Part shown: positions 1 through 24,222 of the stretch, in pieces | Numbering within the stretch: position 1 is the first letter of the stretch | How the letters are laid out: each line of letters begins with the position of its first letter | Assembly: GCF_030867145.1 (NCBI RefSeq) | Contig: NC_134414.1 | Coordinates: 80,094,504-80,158,503 of the forward strand | Direction of reading: 5' to 3' | Length of the DNA: 64,000 bases | Source of the DNA: Opisthocomus hoazin | Taxonomy: Eukaryota > Chordata > Aves > Opisthocomiformes > Opisthocomidae | The notes under the pieces: generated by a model | The model's database searches: none | What the model saw: the letters and a program-made list of their open reading frames with translations, nothing else | What the model was told of the DNA's origin: nothing | Made by a program: the position numbers and the translations under genes

Positions 1-1625
1 ATGCCTTCAAGAAATCTTCTGGTCATCCAAAAGCCCTGGAGCTTGTGACCGACATCAAGATATGCCACCGTTCTTATTTTTTGTGGTTTGGAGAACAACA
101 AGGAGTCCACTGGAGTAGCACCTATAAAAAGAAAATGTGTTACATGCCATTTGGGAAAATGGCTCTGATTATACCTTTGGAAGTGCAGGCCCTAGTGAGG
201 GAATGAGATATCGGGAGAGTGGGGGGGGATCGCTGAACTAGCCCACCCACTTCACCTGAAACCAAGATGTCTAGCTGCATTCCTTTGTAGCTCCATCTTT
301 CTTATCTCAGAAGGGTGGTGCTGAGGTGTTTGGGAACCCCTGCCCTGGCCTCTTTGGCATTTTAGGCTTCATTTGCATCTGGTTGAATGGAGCCTGACCA
401 AAACACTTCCCCTGCTTCAAAACTGATGGCTCAGCCATTGTTCTGCTATCTCCTCTGAAATGGAGCAGGGGCATTGCTTTACCCTCTCCCTTTGGATTAT
501 TCCTCCTACAACAAGCCAGCTGTCTCTCCTGGTTTAAGGGAGCCAGGGGCTTAAAGCTGGATGAGCCAGGTGATGCGGGATATCCATAAGCAAGTCGCAG
601 TCTACACTTGTTATGAACGGCTAATACAGAAAACAGACTTCTCTCAAACTGTCTGGTTGAATATGCTGAATTAAGCTCAGAAGCAGTCACCCCAAACCTG
701 CAGTTAATTTGAAGTTGCTTCTGATTTGGGCCTGAAGAAGGGCTTGTGTGCCTGAAAGCCGCAAACACTGAAAGCACTGTTGCTAAATCAGCTGCTTGAA
801 TGAAAGATGCTGCCTTTCACTGCAGTCCTGGCTCCCTTGTGCAGCCTCCGTTGTGGCTATAATTTTGCAGCTGCCGTAGCACATATCAATGCTCTCCTTT
901 TTTTATCCTGAGGCAAGCAAAATGCAAATCTGGATCACGTGGGGTCCAAAGAGCAGAAGAGTAAGGCACTAATGAAAAATGTCTTGGCCGCTCTCCACTG
1001 AAGAACGCTTGCCCTTTCTGCAGCGCCCAGTTCCCCAGCTGCTCTGCGGAGCGGAGAGCTGGAAGGGCACAGACTGGACTTTGTGAGGCAGCGTAGGGTG
1101 GCGGGAACTAGCACTTGCAGGTGCTCCCGTGGCAGAGAAGTTGGAGGTGCACATGTGACAGTGTGAGGGGTGTTTGTGAGATGTTTGAGAAGCTGCCTTG
1201 CACTGGGAAGGGTCACATAACGTGTCTGCTTCTAGCGCTGTGTTCTTAGGTGTGAGATGCTTTTTCATGAGACTGCAGACGGTATGTAAGAACTGATGGC
1301 AAAAGAAGTCTCTGTAATAAGCTGTAGTAAGTAGAGGGTACTGTTGCGAGTTCCATGAGGGAAACTGGACTTTTAAGGCTAAATGCTTCAATATGACTTC
1401 ACAGTAATATGGTGCAATCCTTTTTAGAAAAGATTCCCCCTTTGAGATTCGTAATCCATTCTGCATTAACTTCCATGACAGTGTGAAAGCAACGGGTGTT
1501 AGACTTGATGTAACATATAAATTAATCTGTGGGCACAAGTCTTCTGTTTAACACCCTCATGTTACCTTCTCCCAAGGAGATGTTTGCAAGGCAGGTGTGG
1601 TGGTGCAGTGTCCCCCCTGTCCTGT

Positions 1626-1644
1626 CCCCCCCCCCCCCCCCCCC
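1626..1644. repeat. Poly(C) homopolymer, 19 bases
   Basis: An uninterrupted run of 19 C bases. The complementary G run could form quadruplex structure and is prone to length variation and sequencing error. Confidence 0.95.
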
Positions 1645-2037
1645 ACCTGGCAGTCCCAGAACCAGCCAACACTGTATTCTTGCTTGCACTGCAGGAATAG
1701 TTAGCTGGTGAGCAGTGAATCGGGATGACTTGGCACTTTCCTTGTCTTTGTACAAGAGCAGCGAGTTGGGCCGATCAGGCGCTCCCTGACCGCGCCTGAA
1801 ATTCCCAATGCCTGGAGCCACACCTGCCTGGTGAATGTTGGAACTGTACAGTCTGGGAGGTACTGGAATTGTATAGTTTCTGTCTTAATATCAGAACTGC
1901 ATCATGTGGATTGCGACCAGGATGGAAAATTACTGATGCTTAAAGTCAACCATCTTGAGACACTATAAACAGCAGTACCAAAGAAGGCCCTTTGGGCTCT
2001 TCTGGTCCGCAGTGGGCTGCGCCCAGTAACTGCCTCT

Positions 2038-2075
2038 GAGTGGGACGCCTCTCAGAGTGGGACGCCTCTCAGAGT
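2038..2075. repeat. 17-bp tandem duplication
   Basis: The unit GAGTGGGACGCCTCTCA occurs twice without mismatch at 2038-2054 and 2055-2071, followed by the first four bases of a third unit. Confidence 0.9.
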
Positions 2076-5034
2076 AACTCGTGAACTATCCGGGCTGATC
2101 TTGAAACTCAACCTTTGCTTGCTGAGAAATCATTTTGTTTGAAGTGAGTATTTCGATGAACTCAAGGGGAATTTTTATGATTGCATGTGTGTGTGAATCA
2201 ATTAAAAACATAATATTCTGTTACTGTGATTGTAATAGCAAATTCTTTCTAATTGCTCTGTAAATGCTGAGTTAACCAGTGATTAACAGCTGCTAAATCC
2301 CTGTGATTCTTTCGCTCCTCAGACTGTGAACACACCATGAATTGCTGCTAAACGTATCCCTTAGACATAAACCATTGTGGTCTAAGGCCAGGTCTAGATC
2401 CAGCCGCACCCAGGCTCCTCTCTGAGAAGGAGTTTAGAAAGCAAGGGGGTCCAGTCCGAACCTGGTGACTCAACGGGAGGCTCTCCCTTACCCCATACAC
2501 TTTTCTTTGACTCTGTATAAATCATTTTCCACTCAAAACTCCCTTTGATTTTTGTATTCTATTCATTTGATAAGTAAGAGTAAACCTTGCCAATGAACTT
2601 TGTAAGATCACATTTTCTAAATTTTCAGTGAAATCTTTTCTTGCAAAACCTTTGAGTGATCATTTAAGTGACCAAACCACTCATTCGCGACAGCAGGGAG
2701 ATGGCATGCTTTGGCAAATATTTGAACTGTATGAGCATTTAAATACACAACTGTGATCATCCAGACTAGTAAACAGTTGAGACTTCTCAGCAGTTTGATC
2801 CCTCCTGGACCTGCCTGTTGTTTACTAACAAATAAAATCTTAATCCGGACACACAAACCAATCCCACAAACTATGCTTGGCTGAAAACAAGTGCATGCTA
2901 GCGCCAACTCTTGCTTTCCAGCCAACTGATTGCAGTCACTGATCTTCTGCCTCTGCTCTTGCTTGGTGTTGGGTGGTTTTGTGTCATGTGTCCCTCGCCC
3001 CCCTCCTAAAATGTGGTACGATCTGCTAGCGCTGCATTCCCAGATGCTCGCTGTGGGCGCCCTGATGGGCATAGCAGCCGGGCAGGCTTACGCTGAGGCA
3101 GTGGCTCTCTGGGCTTCAGTGCCCTTGGCATGGTCCCTGCTCTCGGCTGCACCTCACCCAGCTGTGGAGAGGGCCTGACAGACTCCCTTCGCGTGCTGCT
3201 CGGAGGCAGCAGTAGGATATGGGCACCTCTGATACATGGCATTTGCACTTTGTACCAGGCATGGATAAGGCCTACAGCTCTCCCACCTTCAAGGAAGGAG
3301 GGGGGATAACATAGGAGTAAAACAAAAAGACTTAACGGTGAAAGAAAAAAGATGCAGATGGCTCTAAAGATGAAGAAATGACAAGGTCAGGCTCATAGAA
3401 GGAGAGAAGAACAACCGCAACCTTCCAGGAACCAGCATAAGCAAAAGCCGATTTCTTTTTATAACCCCTGAAATCGTCCAGCGCTGCTTCTTGCCTGCAG
3501 TCCTTACAGGGCTGGGGGATTTTTCCAGCTCTGTGGCACACTGGGATGTCATCCAGAACTGCTGAGCCCTTCTTGGCTTGTGGCAAGCTCAAGGAACCTG
3601 CAGGCTGGGTGAGGGCTATGACTTCACCTGACGAGACCTCCTGTGTCGCAGATCTGCTCTTTCTGCTCTTAGTGGCTGTGATAACAAGATTGCCTTTCCC
3701 CTGCTCCCTGCAAAGCAGGAGGAGTAGGAATGCCGTGTGCCCTATCGCATGGAATGAACACTGGGCTACCAGCCATCTCCTTTGGAGGCCACAGAGTGTG
3801 CTACACGTGCTCCCTGTCACTGGGATTTCAAGACCGTGGAGCAGACATCGTGCCTGCGATGCAGCAGCAGGAAGGTCCCGGTAGGGAAGCCCCATGGCAG
3901 TGCCACCTTCGGCAGCCATCTCCTGTGCTCCTCGCTCCCCTGACGAATTTATACTGGCAGAAGAGCTCAGCTGACGCTCTCCGTGAAGGCTTCCCCCATG
4001 AATTCCCCCCTGCTTCACCTTTCAGCGAGCCCGGATTAGCCATTACAGAAAAGACAAAGCGGGAGTACTGTCCCGTGTAACTAGAGACCGAAGTTCAAAA
4101 TGCTTGGCACTTCAGAAGGAGACCCGAGTTTGTGTTGTAACACGAGGCTTGTCGACACGCAGCTTGTTTTCATGCCTCCAAACCGTGCTGGCAAATGCCA
4201 AAGTCGGCGAGGAGCAGAGAGACTGGCCGGGCGGGTTGAGGGGGTGAGCACCTCCCGCCGCCCAGTTCCGTAAGCTGCTGGGTTGGCCTCGCAGCGCGCC
4301 GGGGCTGCGGGAGAGCCGCAAACGTGGCCGAGCCTTGTGAGAAGTGACAGTTGTGTTTGACTCTACCTACACACTCTCAATGAATTCTTCACATACTGTC
4401 AAATTTTAGACCTCTGGATCTTCTTTCCTTGTAAAAACGTCCGAAAGAAACAGAGCTGCTCTGGCACTTTTATTCGTGGATGTTTGTTTTCTGTGTTGGC
4501 AGTCAGTAACGGTTGGCTCACCGGGGATCAGAGTTGGAACCCTGCTCCTTGTTGTACGACACCACGGAGGGGGCGGGAAGGGAAAATGGAAGTTACTGAA
4601 GTAATGCCAGGCAAGCCTGTAAAATAAAAGCCGAGCTACTTGGGTAAGGTGCCAGCCAGTTAATAAATATCACATCAGTAGTCCGCTGAGGGAAGCCTGC
4701 ATGAAACTTGCTGGTAAGGGCTCCAAGCCCAAGCACTTTCCGAATACACCCCTAAAAGAGGAAAAAAAAGGTGACTGAACGACATCTGCGGTGGGGAGCA
4801 TCTCCCCATCTTCCCCCCCGCAGCTCCCGGCGGGCCGAGAGCCGGCCGCCTCGGCCAGCCGCTGCCAGCTGTCCCCGGCGGGCAGGGCGACATGGCCGCC
4901 GCCGCCCCGCGGGCAGGAGGGGCCCGGCCGGGAGCCCGCCCCGCCCCTGCCCAGGGCGCCCCAGGCCCGGCCGCTGGCCCGGGGGCCCGGTGGAGCGCGG
5001 CCGCCTCCCCTCCCCTCCCACCTCCCCTCCCCGC

Positions 5035-5089
5035 TATAAGAGTGGCGGCGGCTGCAGGCCGGGGCTGCTGGCTGCGCTGCTGGAAACAG
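5035..5089 (+). other. RGN: Putative core promoter and noncoding first exon of RGN copy 1
   Basis: TATAAG at 5035-5040 is followed about 50 nt later by an exon-like end, GGAAACAG at 5089, with donor GTAGGG. The coding exon has an acceptor only 2 nt before its ATG, so an upstream untranslated exon is required, and this is the best-placed donor. If the TATA-like box sets the start, transcription would begin near 5065 and the exon would be only about 25 nt; a dispersed CpG-island start further upstream is equally possible. Confidence 0.5.
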
Positions 5090-5118
5090 GTAGGGGCGGA
5101 CGGGCGTTTTATGATGGC

Positions 5119-5208
5119 TCTTTTTTTTTTTTTTTTGTGTGTGTGGGTGTGGGTGTGTGTGGGTGTGTGTGGGTGTGTGGTGTGTGTGTGTGTGTGTGTG
5201 TGTGTGAC
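5119..5208. repeat. Poly(T) plus (GT)n/(GGGTGT)n microsatellite in RGN intron 1
   Basis: A run of T is followed by GT repeats mixed with GGGTGT units and then a pure GT stretch ending at about 5208. It starts about 30 bp after the predicted first-exon donor of RGN copy 1. Confidence 0.95.
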
Positions 5209-5445
5209 AGGCACGCGTGTGCGCTGAGGTGGCGGGAGCGTCGCCTGAGGAGCCGGGGCGGGGGCGGGCCCACCGGCCGAGGGGCCCTCCCGCCCGCACC
5301 CCGCCGTTGGTTTTCTCCTGTCTTGCGTTACTTCCCACTCGCCCCCACCCCCCTGTTTTTAAAATTTATTTTTTAACAAAATTTGGCGGGCTGGGGCGGG
5401 CCGCGCTCCCCGCAGGCTTGGGGCGGGACACGGGACAGGTGCACA

Positions 5446-5632
5446 CAGACACGCGCATGGAGGCAGACAGACAGGCAGACACGGAGACAGACCGACAGAG
5501 ACAGGCAGACACAGAGACAGTCAGACAGGCAGGCACGGAGAAAGACACATAGACACACATAGAGACACACACATGCACAGAGACAGACGGATGCACCACA
5601 CACGCAGACACACACAGAGACAGACAGACGCA
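5446..5632. repeat. Degenerate (CAGA/CACA)n repeat
   Basis: About 190 bp of irregular CAGACA, GAGACA and CACACA units lie between the promoter and coding exon 1 of RGN copy 1. It accounts for the Cys/Val/Ser-rich antisense frames seen here. Confidence 0.9.
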
Positions 5633-5846
5633 CAGGCGTTGCTGGGCGCATGGGAGTCGGTAGCTGGCCCGAAGCGGGCGGCCGGTGCAGGCCGCCCAAG
5701 CAGGCTGTGTGCCCCTGCGCAGGTGACACCCCTCAGCGCTGGTTTCCCACCCCAAGGCCGCGTTTCGGCGCTCGGAGCCGGGGGCTGGTTTCGGTGCGCG
5801 GCTGCTCTTGACCGGTGCGTAAACCGGGGTGGTTTTCCCCACAGGC

Positions 5847-16550
<10,704 letters not shown>

Positions 16551-16815
16551 ATGTGCTCTCTGCTGAACGGATTAGAGAGAACTGACGCAAGCAAGACAAG
16601 TCGGAAGGTGTTACTCTGGTCTTCAGCATCTTTTGCTTTGAAACCATAACACAGTTACAGTATCTCATCAAGAAAGGATGAAAAACTACTGAAATACATG
16701 GAATATTTTAAAACTCATCTTTTGTTCCCCCTTTATTACTCTAAATAGCTGATGGTGCTTTTTCTGTTGTGCTGAAAAGATTCTCACTCTAATAAACTAC
16801 TGAATATTGTAGCAT
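16551..16815 (+). other. RGN: RGN copy 1 3' UTR with polyadenylation signal
   Basis: A canonical AATAAA lies at 16791-16796, about 240 nt after the stop codon. Cleavage would be expected roughly 10-30 nt further on. The end given is an estimate. Confidence 0.7.
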
Positions 16816-19800
16816 TCTTTTGTGATTAAACAGTATGTTTTGATATCTTTTCTTCTTATTGTTCATTCTCCCGTCTCATTTGCAACTTATGCTATATCGA
16901 TTAAACTATTTGTAATGTCTCTCTTTTACATATTTTCCAAGTTCGTCAAAAAATACCCGTTTGTCGTCTTACCGCTGCTTTAACTGGAACTTCATTTATC
17001 CCATGATCTTCTAAACACCCGGAACATTAATACCTGTCTCTGTGTCTAAGGCCTCAGCTGTGCTTGTGCTTAAATCAGCTCTGATCGGTTGGAGCTGATC
17101 ACCATCTCTCCCCAGTGCATGTGATGATGTTGCTCATTTTGTTAAATATAAACTCAAACTTTTAGGATCCAGAACCCTCTCTTTATCCATCCTCTGAAGA
17201 TCTCAGCCCATTCTGGGACGATCTGTGATGACAGGAAGGCCTCGGGCGTTCCTGGCCGTTTGTGTTTGGAAGAAGCCGGCACCTGCGCGTCCCTCCTGCT
17301 GTACCCACCGCCCCGAGCAGCCAGGGAGGCAGGAGGGCCCTGCGTGCCCAAATGGCCGCTGCTTCTCCGAACATGCAGGGAAAGGAAGTTTTACTGTTGT
17401 TCCTTTGCAGCACCTGTTGTAGATGGCAAGCTTATTCTTGGACTGGCTCTTTTTGCTGGTGACTTCAGGCCTGTCTGTGCGGAAACGACTGTGGTGGAGC
17501 CCGGGTGGCTTTTAAACAGGCTTTGTTCTCGGTGTGTTGTGTGGTCCCGTGTCTGTCACCTCCACCTGCAGGTGCAACAGCTCCCGTCCCTGTCCTGCTG
17601 TGTGAGGCTCTCTAACCACGGCCGAGGGAAAGTGTTGGAGTTGAGGGAGACGGTGAATGTGGCAAATTTAGGACTCTGATCTTGCTGAAGTCATGAACCC
17701 GGCGATAACTGCAGCTCGGGAACCGTGCTGTGGAGCTGCCGTGGCTGATCGCTAATGGACGTTCCGAGATGCAGCGGAAAATAGGCAGCCATAAACGCAG
17801 ATAAGCTCCCTCTAGTCCCACGGTCGTGTTGCAGAGGTTCCTGCACCGTGGGGTTTTGTACCTGCGCTCACCCTCACCCCGCCACCATGGCAGCAGGGCC
17901 ATTGCCAGCGCAGTAGAGGGCACCTACCCATCCCTTTTCTTCTTGTTGTTGCTGTGCTAGAAAGGTAACAGCAACAGCTCGTATGGGCGTGAAAGATCTG
18001 GCCAGAGACTGGCTTGTCACCGCCGGCCCAGAGGCACCCAGGAGACAGAGAGAGGACTTGGCTCCTGGAGCTGCTCCTCCTCCGTGCGGTGCCTGGGTGG
18101 CCCTGGGCAGACGCCTGGGGCTCGCGTGTCTGTGTGAGTGGGAGCAGGAGCAGGTAAAATAAGCTGCTGTAGAGATTTTACGAATAAATGCCACCGGCTT
18201 TTACCATAAAAATATATGGGCTCCGTCACGCTGGTTTCACGGGCATCACGGGAGCAGGAAGAGCCACCTCTGCCAGGACAGCCATGTTTTTAGCGCTGCC
18301 GAAATGCCCTGGAGCGCGCGCCTGGCCCCAGCCTCCGGTGCGGAGGCCGTAGCTGCTCCCCGCGCCCCAGCCCCGAGGAGCCCAGACAGGCGCTGCCGGC
18401 GTGTTTTGACTTCGAGTCCCATGACGGAGCGCCGGATCCAGCAACCCCCAGCTGAGCGGTTGCCAGTTCCCTCAATTAGGAAGGCTTCCTCCCTTTTGTT
18501 TAATCCCTCGCTTATTAGTGGTGCTCCCCTCTTTGATCAAAGACTTGCACTGATTTTCATTAGGGTTGAGCAAGAGCCCAGTCCTAGGAAAGGCTGTATC
18601 AGGAGAAGCAGCTGCTGTGCCCTGAAGGGCTTCTTCACCCTCGTGACCAAAATCTATAGTCATAGGTGAAGTGTATTTATTCCCAACCAAGCTGGAGAAA
18701 ACTCAAGTAATCCTCTGCTGGTGAAGTGGCTCTGCTGAATTAAAAGCAGGCAGCACTGTCTGCCCGGGGAGCTCCCGTTCTTCCCACCTCAAGCAGCGGG
18801 GAGGGACCAGGCCCTTCCTACAAAAGGGCGAAGCCACAGGAGGAAAAGCCTTGGCGTCACTTTTGGACAGCGCTGTCGAGTGGGGTATCGCCGGGGTGAG
18901 TAGCTGCACCCGCGCCTGCCTGGGGTTTTTAGGAACTGCGTCTGCATTAACTCTAACCACGTCCGCTGTCGTCTCCAAGAGGCAGACAGCTGCAGAGGAC
19001 GACTCTGTCTGGGTGAAGAGTGACGAGATCGGGACAATCGCATTATACGCAAAGTTGAGTTTCTAGAGTAATGAGAGGACCCTCAAGGGGAGTAATGACA
19101 GAAGTGTGATTTGGGGAGTTGCGAAAAAGGGGCGAGTGACGGATTTACAGAATGTTTGCAAAGCCGTAGTAACAAACTCAGAGCTATCGCCTGAACGCAT
19201 GCCTGTAGGTAACAAAAGACAAATACAGTTATTTAAATACCACATGAATATATGTGGTGTGCTGATGCCTTGATACGCTCTCCCAGCTACACTATGTTGA
19301 TAAAAAATAGGGACTGTAAAAAAAGGAGATGAGAGTTGCATGAGAGGAGACCAAAGCAGTGGGAGAGAGGAAGCCACCCCAGCAGGAGACACTGCGGTGG
19401 GGCATCAGCCAGAGGTACAGTGGCGTGTGGCTGCCTTTGCCAACTCTACTTTAAACTTCTGCTTCGCAACCCAGCAACGTTAGAAACAAAGTTACACGGT
19501 GGGATCGGGCTCTTTACGTAGTGGAAATAGTTAAAAGAATAGCTGGCTGGCTAGGAACAACTACACGCACCTGCTGCTGCGGGGTTGCACCGCTCATCAG
19601 CAGTGTACACAAAGCCTTTGAGATGTGTCTCCTCCTAAAGGGACCGACCTCTGGAAAGGTAGGCACGGAGCAGGGGTTGAAATGGCATGCTGAGGGTGGG
19701 AGATCTCATGTTTGCGCTGGTGGTCTAGGAGTCGGTGGGGTAGGAATATGAGATGGTGCAAAACACGGTGGGGGCATCGCCAGAGCATTGCAGCCACCCA

Positions 19801-22800
19801 AGTAAATCAGAGAGATGTGCTCCGGTAGCGTTTTCCTAGCTGCTGTCCCGCCTAGCGCCGCTGATGATCCTCGCCAGGAAAGCAGCACACGCTTTTTATT
19901 TTTCATTGCGGCGAGGTGAATGCTTCGTCCCTCTGCCCGACTTGGTTTTACTGTGCCTGTGCTGAGGAAGTCGGTCATGTCACCAGAAGAAAAGAGCTGA
20001 ATGGGAAATGTGATTTTCTCCACCGAGATTCCTTTAGAAAAAATGCTTTGGGAAATGTTTAGCAGAAAAAAAGATTACTCTTTTTTTTTTTTTTATGCAC
20101 CTGAGAATCAGTGGCTTTTGTTTTTATATGAAAGTGGTTTAAATGATCGTAAACCAGAATTTTCTGTTCAAATACGTCTTCCAGCTGAAAATGCTGGGGA
20201 AAAAAAAAAAAGCATATTGTTCTGCATGAACTTCCCTTCAAAGTTATCTTTTAGGTTAAAAGAAGGAAAGCAGAGAGTAATGTGAAAAATGTTATGAGAG
20301 CAAGCAGAGACCGAGGGTTCGTGCTGAAATGCGATGGAGCCAACGACTGGGGCTGGGAGGCCAAGGAGGGCTGAGAAGGGTCCTCCAGGCACCCACAGCC
20401 ACTTTGCTGCCAACACAGCGACCTTGGCAGGAGTTTGACTTGGAAATGTTATTTTTTCCCCGCTTACTGCAGCGGGCTGGGCCCGGGGAGGTGCCCCGTC
20501 ACCGAAACGCTGGTAGTGGCTCTGCCCGGCTGCCCGGCTTGGACTCTGTCCCCAGGGCAAGCCTGCCCACGTCCCCGCCTCGCTGGACCAGCCGCTCGCT
20601 CCGCGGAGCGGGGCTGGGTGGGAGAAGGCGCTTGGTATCTTACTCCCTCGCCTCCCGCAGACAAAAGAATGGCAGGTGCCAAGGAAAAAAACAGCGAAAG
20701 TCTGAAAAGCCAAGCCAGATCTCACCACCCCGCAGCGTCCGTGGCAGCCATGGCGGAGGCTCCCTGGGCAGAGCCCTTCCCCGGGCGTGCTGTGGGCAGC
20801 AGCCCACCGCTCTCTGCCGCGGCGGGGATCGGGCTTTGCACGTCGGAGGTGAGGAGCTCTGCGAGGAGAGCAGGTGACTTCGCACAGGAGAAGGTTGTGG
20901 CGCAGCTGGGAACAGGAGCCAAGTCTTAATAACGCTAATATGCCTTAATTGCAAGGATGTTTTTCTTTTCCTTATCGTTCAAACTGACGTGTACGGCGAA
21001 ACCCTCCCCTGCATCTTTTATTAACCTCCCCTTTTCAACACCCAATACGTCCATTCGCCCCTAGATTCGGGACGACTGGGCTAGCCCTCGGGGCGACCGA
21101 ACGGTGCAGTTTCTCAGCTTCCCTCTCCTGTGCTCACAACAGGAGAAAAACACTGAGCAAGGGTTTTTCCCCTATCACATGCTCTGCTGCTGGCACCACC
21201 AGCCAGACCGTTCGGCAGGGCTTTGGTCCGCGCCTCATGTGACTGCTGACTGAATCCGAAACGTGAAAGGTTACCTGCTGGGCGCAGATAACATCAGCTG
21301 TTGCACATTTTTAATCGTCGCCGAAAACAGCAGCCGGTTTCGTGGGAGCAGAGCTGGAAAAGAGACATCAAGCCAGGTCTCGCAATGTTTTCCTCAGCGG
21401 GTGTCTCCTTGTGATGAACTGCGGAGTTCGGCGTAGGTGTTCTCCGGCTGGGTGTAAATGTTCAGCCGTTCGACTGAGGGAAAAGGGTGCTTAAAAATGC
21501 CTCGGTTTACACAGGCGGTTGTTTCGCTGTATGCGCATTAAAAGCTTTAACTGTCTGCCTGCTTATTCAAGGCTTCGGCTTGAAATTAAAAATTAAATTA
21601 TATGTGCTTGCACCGGGGAGAGAGGGAGAAAATAGCAAAGAGCTCTTTTAAGGCCAGTCATTAATTTGTATTTTACCTGTATCTGAGGGGTGCTGAAATG
21701 ACCGACTTTTGTGAAGATCGTTTGAAAAGGGATGGGGACTGGGGGTTAGAAAGGCTGTTTTCAAATAGCTGCCAGAAAAGGGTTTTGTTCTTGACAGCAG
21801 GCTGGATGTTTTTACATTAGTTTTGCATTCCTACCAGGAAATTTTTCTTACCTCTCCAATGTCTGATAACCTTAAACAGTTTCACTTGGAAAATGTTTCA
21901 GTGACCCTTGTCAGCCCCTTGTTCTCCGTGAGGGGTTTAGGCACGAGTCCAGGAGGCTGAAACGCCAAGATGTTGCAGAGAGGATATAGGCAGGGTGAAC
22001 GTGTGTTGTTATCCTCAGTGACTTTGTCTGGGGAGAATATGGCAGGATTTGGTGCTTTTTGCTTGGAGGTGCTCCTTTTTCCCCTGCACACCCATCTATG
22101 ATGGGTCAGTGCTGCGACAAGCAGGGTACGAGGTGCTGCAGAAAAAGGTGCCAGATGGCAGGGTGCCTGGGGAGTGATGCTTTGAACAAGGCTTTTGGGG
22201 GTCATTTCCTCATTTTTCCCTCTGAGATGCTGTATTCTGTGAAATGCTGCTGCCACATAGCTCCATGGGGTGCCGGCAGGGAGGGCATGGCAGGAGGTGG
22301 ACCCCTGGGACAGGGGCCGTGGGGGGCTGCATCCCTGCCAGCTTGTGGGGCTCTTTCGGAGGGCAGCGCTGCCTTTAGGGTTGGACGACCCTTCCTGCTA
22401 AAAGCTTCCGTTTTCAGCTGCTTGTCAAAATTAGCGAAACCTCGTCCGGCAAGGCACAAAACTTCTCTTCAAGTTGCCACCTTCTTAAAACCAGGGGGGA
22501 AATTCAAGCCATAATATTCAGCTCTTTGAAAAAAAAACAACCCAGCTGGAGGGACATGTGGAAGGTGTTTCTTTGGTGGAGGGGAGAGACGCAGAGGCTG
22601 GGGAAGGCGGACATGCATGGAGGCTCGGTGGGACAGGGCATGTTCCTGCAGCATCGGGGACGTGGGGGACATCAGAGGGGTGAGCAGGCAGCCGGTGCAG
22701 CCAGGTTGGTTTCCCCGCTGCCTGCGCCTCGCGACACAGCTGGCGACGGCATGATGGCGTACTCCTTGTGGGGTGGCATTTACGCTTTAGACCGATGCTG

Positions 22801-24222
22801 TTTGCCTGTGTGGAGCAGCTCACTACCCAGCCTCTCATGGCCATTTTTCTTGGAAGGGAGAAGGATAAATTTGATACATGGGTGGTTTGGACCTCACCTT
22901 GGGTGGGTGACTCCTTGCCATGGATGCCTGAGGTCGGGGAGCAGGGAAGCTCACTGGTCCCCAGCCCTGACATTTCTACTCACGGTGATTACTGGCTCTT
23001 CCCACGTACTTTGAAGCATATTAGTGCTAATTAATTATGTGTAAACCTTATCACCTACTCAGAAACAATGCCTGCTTGAAGACAGTAATCCGTAGGAATA
23101 GAGTTATGTCAGGGACTGGCTGCCTCCCAAGAAATATCTCTCCGATCTGTGGAAAAAATGTGCTGAGGCCGGCGGGTGCAGCAGCATCGTTGTTGTCGTT
23201 GTCTCCATTAGCGGTGACTGAGGCAGCGAGGAGGCCCCTTTCTTTTGTAAGAGCTGAACGGCAGAGGTTATTGCTCCGGTCCCACATCCCAGCAGGGGCA
23301 GGGCAGGCCCAGGTGCTGAGCTACCTCTTTTGGGGGACATCAAGGGGCTCTGGACGCAAATGTGAGTGACTGGGCACCCTGTGCCGGGGTGATGGCTGAG
23401 TGCCGGTGTCCCTGCGGGCGCCCTGCTGCAATGGGGATGGGGCACGGAGCAGCCGGGGCATGAACACCCCCGGCAGGAGCAGGCACCCGGGACGAGAGCT
23501 TCGTAGGCGGCTTTGCCCTCGAAGCAGTGACCGGGGTAATTAGACCCCACAGCCTGGCACAGGGTGAAATTTGGAGTCTGCGGCAGGGGTTGGAGCCCTG
23601 GCTGGGGCAGCGAGGGGGCCGATGAAGGTGAAACGGTTGGAGCGAAAACAAAGCAGCAGGGTTTCAAAGGCAGGAGCCTTCCCCGCTGCTTGCATATTCA
23701 CACTGACTTGGTGTGGGAACAGGCCCTTGGTCTGCAGTGGCCCCAGTGGCAAACCACAGTCGGTGTTATGGGCACGTATACATCTTCCGACGGAGCAAGG
23801 TGTTAATCAGGCACAGCCTTGTTTTTCCACAAAGAAGCTTCTGACCCATTGGTGCTGTTGCCTGCCAGTCCCTCCTCAGAGTCTGGGGGACCCTTGGGAT
23901 CACCGGTCCCCAGCCGACAGCTTGGTCCCGGCTCAGGGCCATGTTCCCAGCACTGCCTTGCCTGGAGGCAGTTGCCTCATCAGCGGCTCTGGTTTAAAGA
24001 CTCCCGTCTAGGAAAGGTTTGCTAAGGAGAAGCCGTGGTACCTTGAGCTCAGTTCTAGCTGTGAAGCCATGGGAATGTCACAGGAACCTCCTAAATTACT
24101 CTGTCATGTGGGATTTGGAGGGCTTTACCATTTACAAACCCTGCTTTTAAGCACTGTAGGTGTGAAAAATTCACACAATGAGAGCTTTTCATGAAATCTG
24201 TTATTGACCCTCTTCCCCGCAG
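16816..24222. other. Region between the two RGN copies
   Basis: About 7.4 kb without a recognisable coding exon. It should contain the upstream noncoding exon of RGN copy 2, because that gene's coding exon has an acceptor 3 nt before its ATG, unless the copy 1 promoter is shared. GC- and CpG-rich patches occur at about 18290-18430 and 20440-20870; neither shows a convincing promoter plus donor. Confidence 0.5.
20440..20870. promoter_or_regulatory. CpG-rich patch, weak candidate promoter for RGN copy 2
   Basis: A stretch with raised CpG density and GCCCGG/CCGCGG-type sites lies 3.4 kb upstream of the copy 2 ATG. There is no TATA box or matched first exon, so this is only a location to examine. 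Confidence 0.25.

Larger units (their letters stand above)
1..4700. other. Intergenic DNA upstream of RGN copy 1
   Basis: No exon, RNA gene or recognisable repeat family was found here. There is a C19 homopolymer at 1626-1644 and a 17-bp tandem duplication at 2038-2071. The open frames have no protein-like motifs and no splice context. Confidence 0.5.

Noticed and set aside
3332-4018. 228-codon minus-strand open frame
   Set aside because: No recognisable domain, ordinary composition and no splice or promoter context. A chance frame in GC-moderate DNA is the simplest reading.
4670-5338. 222-codon minus-strand frame rich in His, Thr, Gly and Arg
   Set aside because: It is produced by the CpG island and the GT microsatellite read in antisense.
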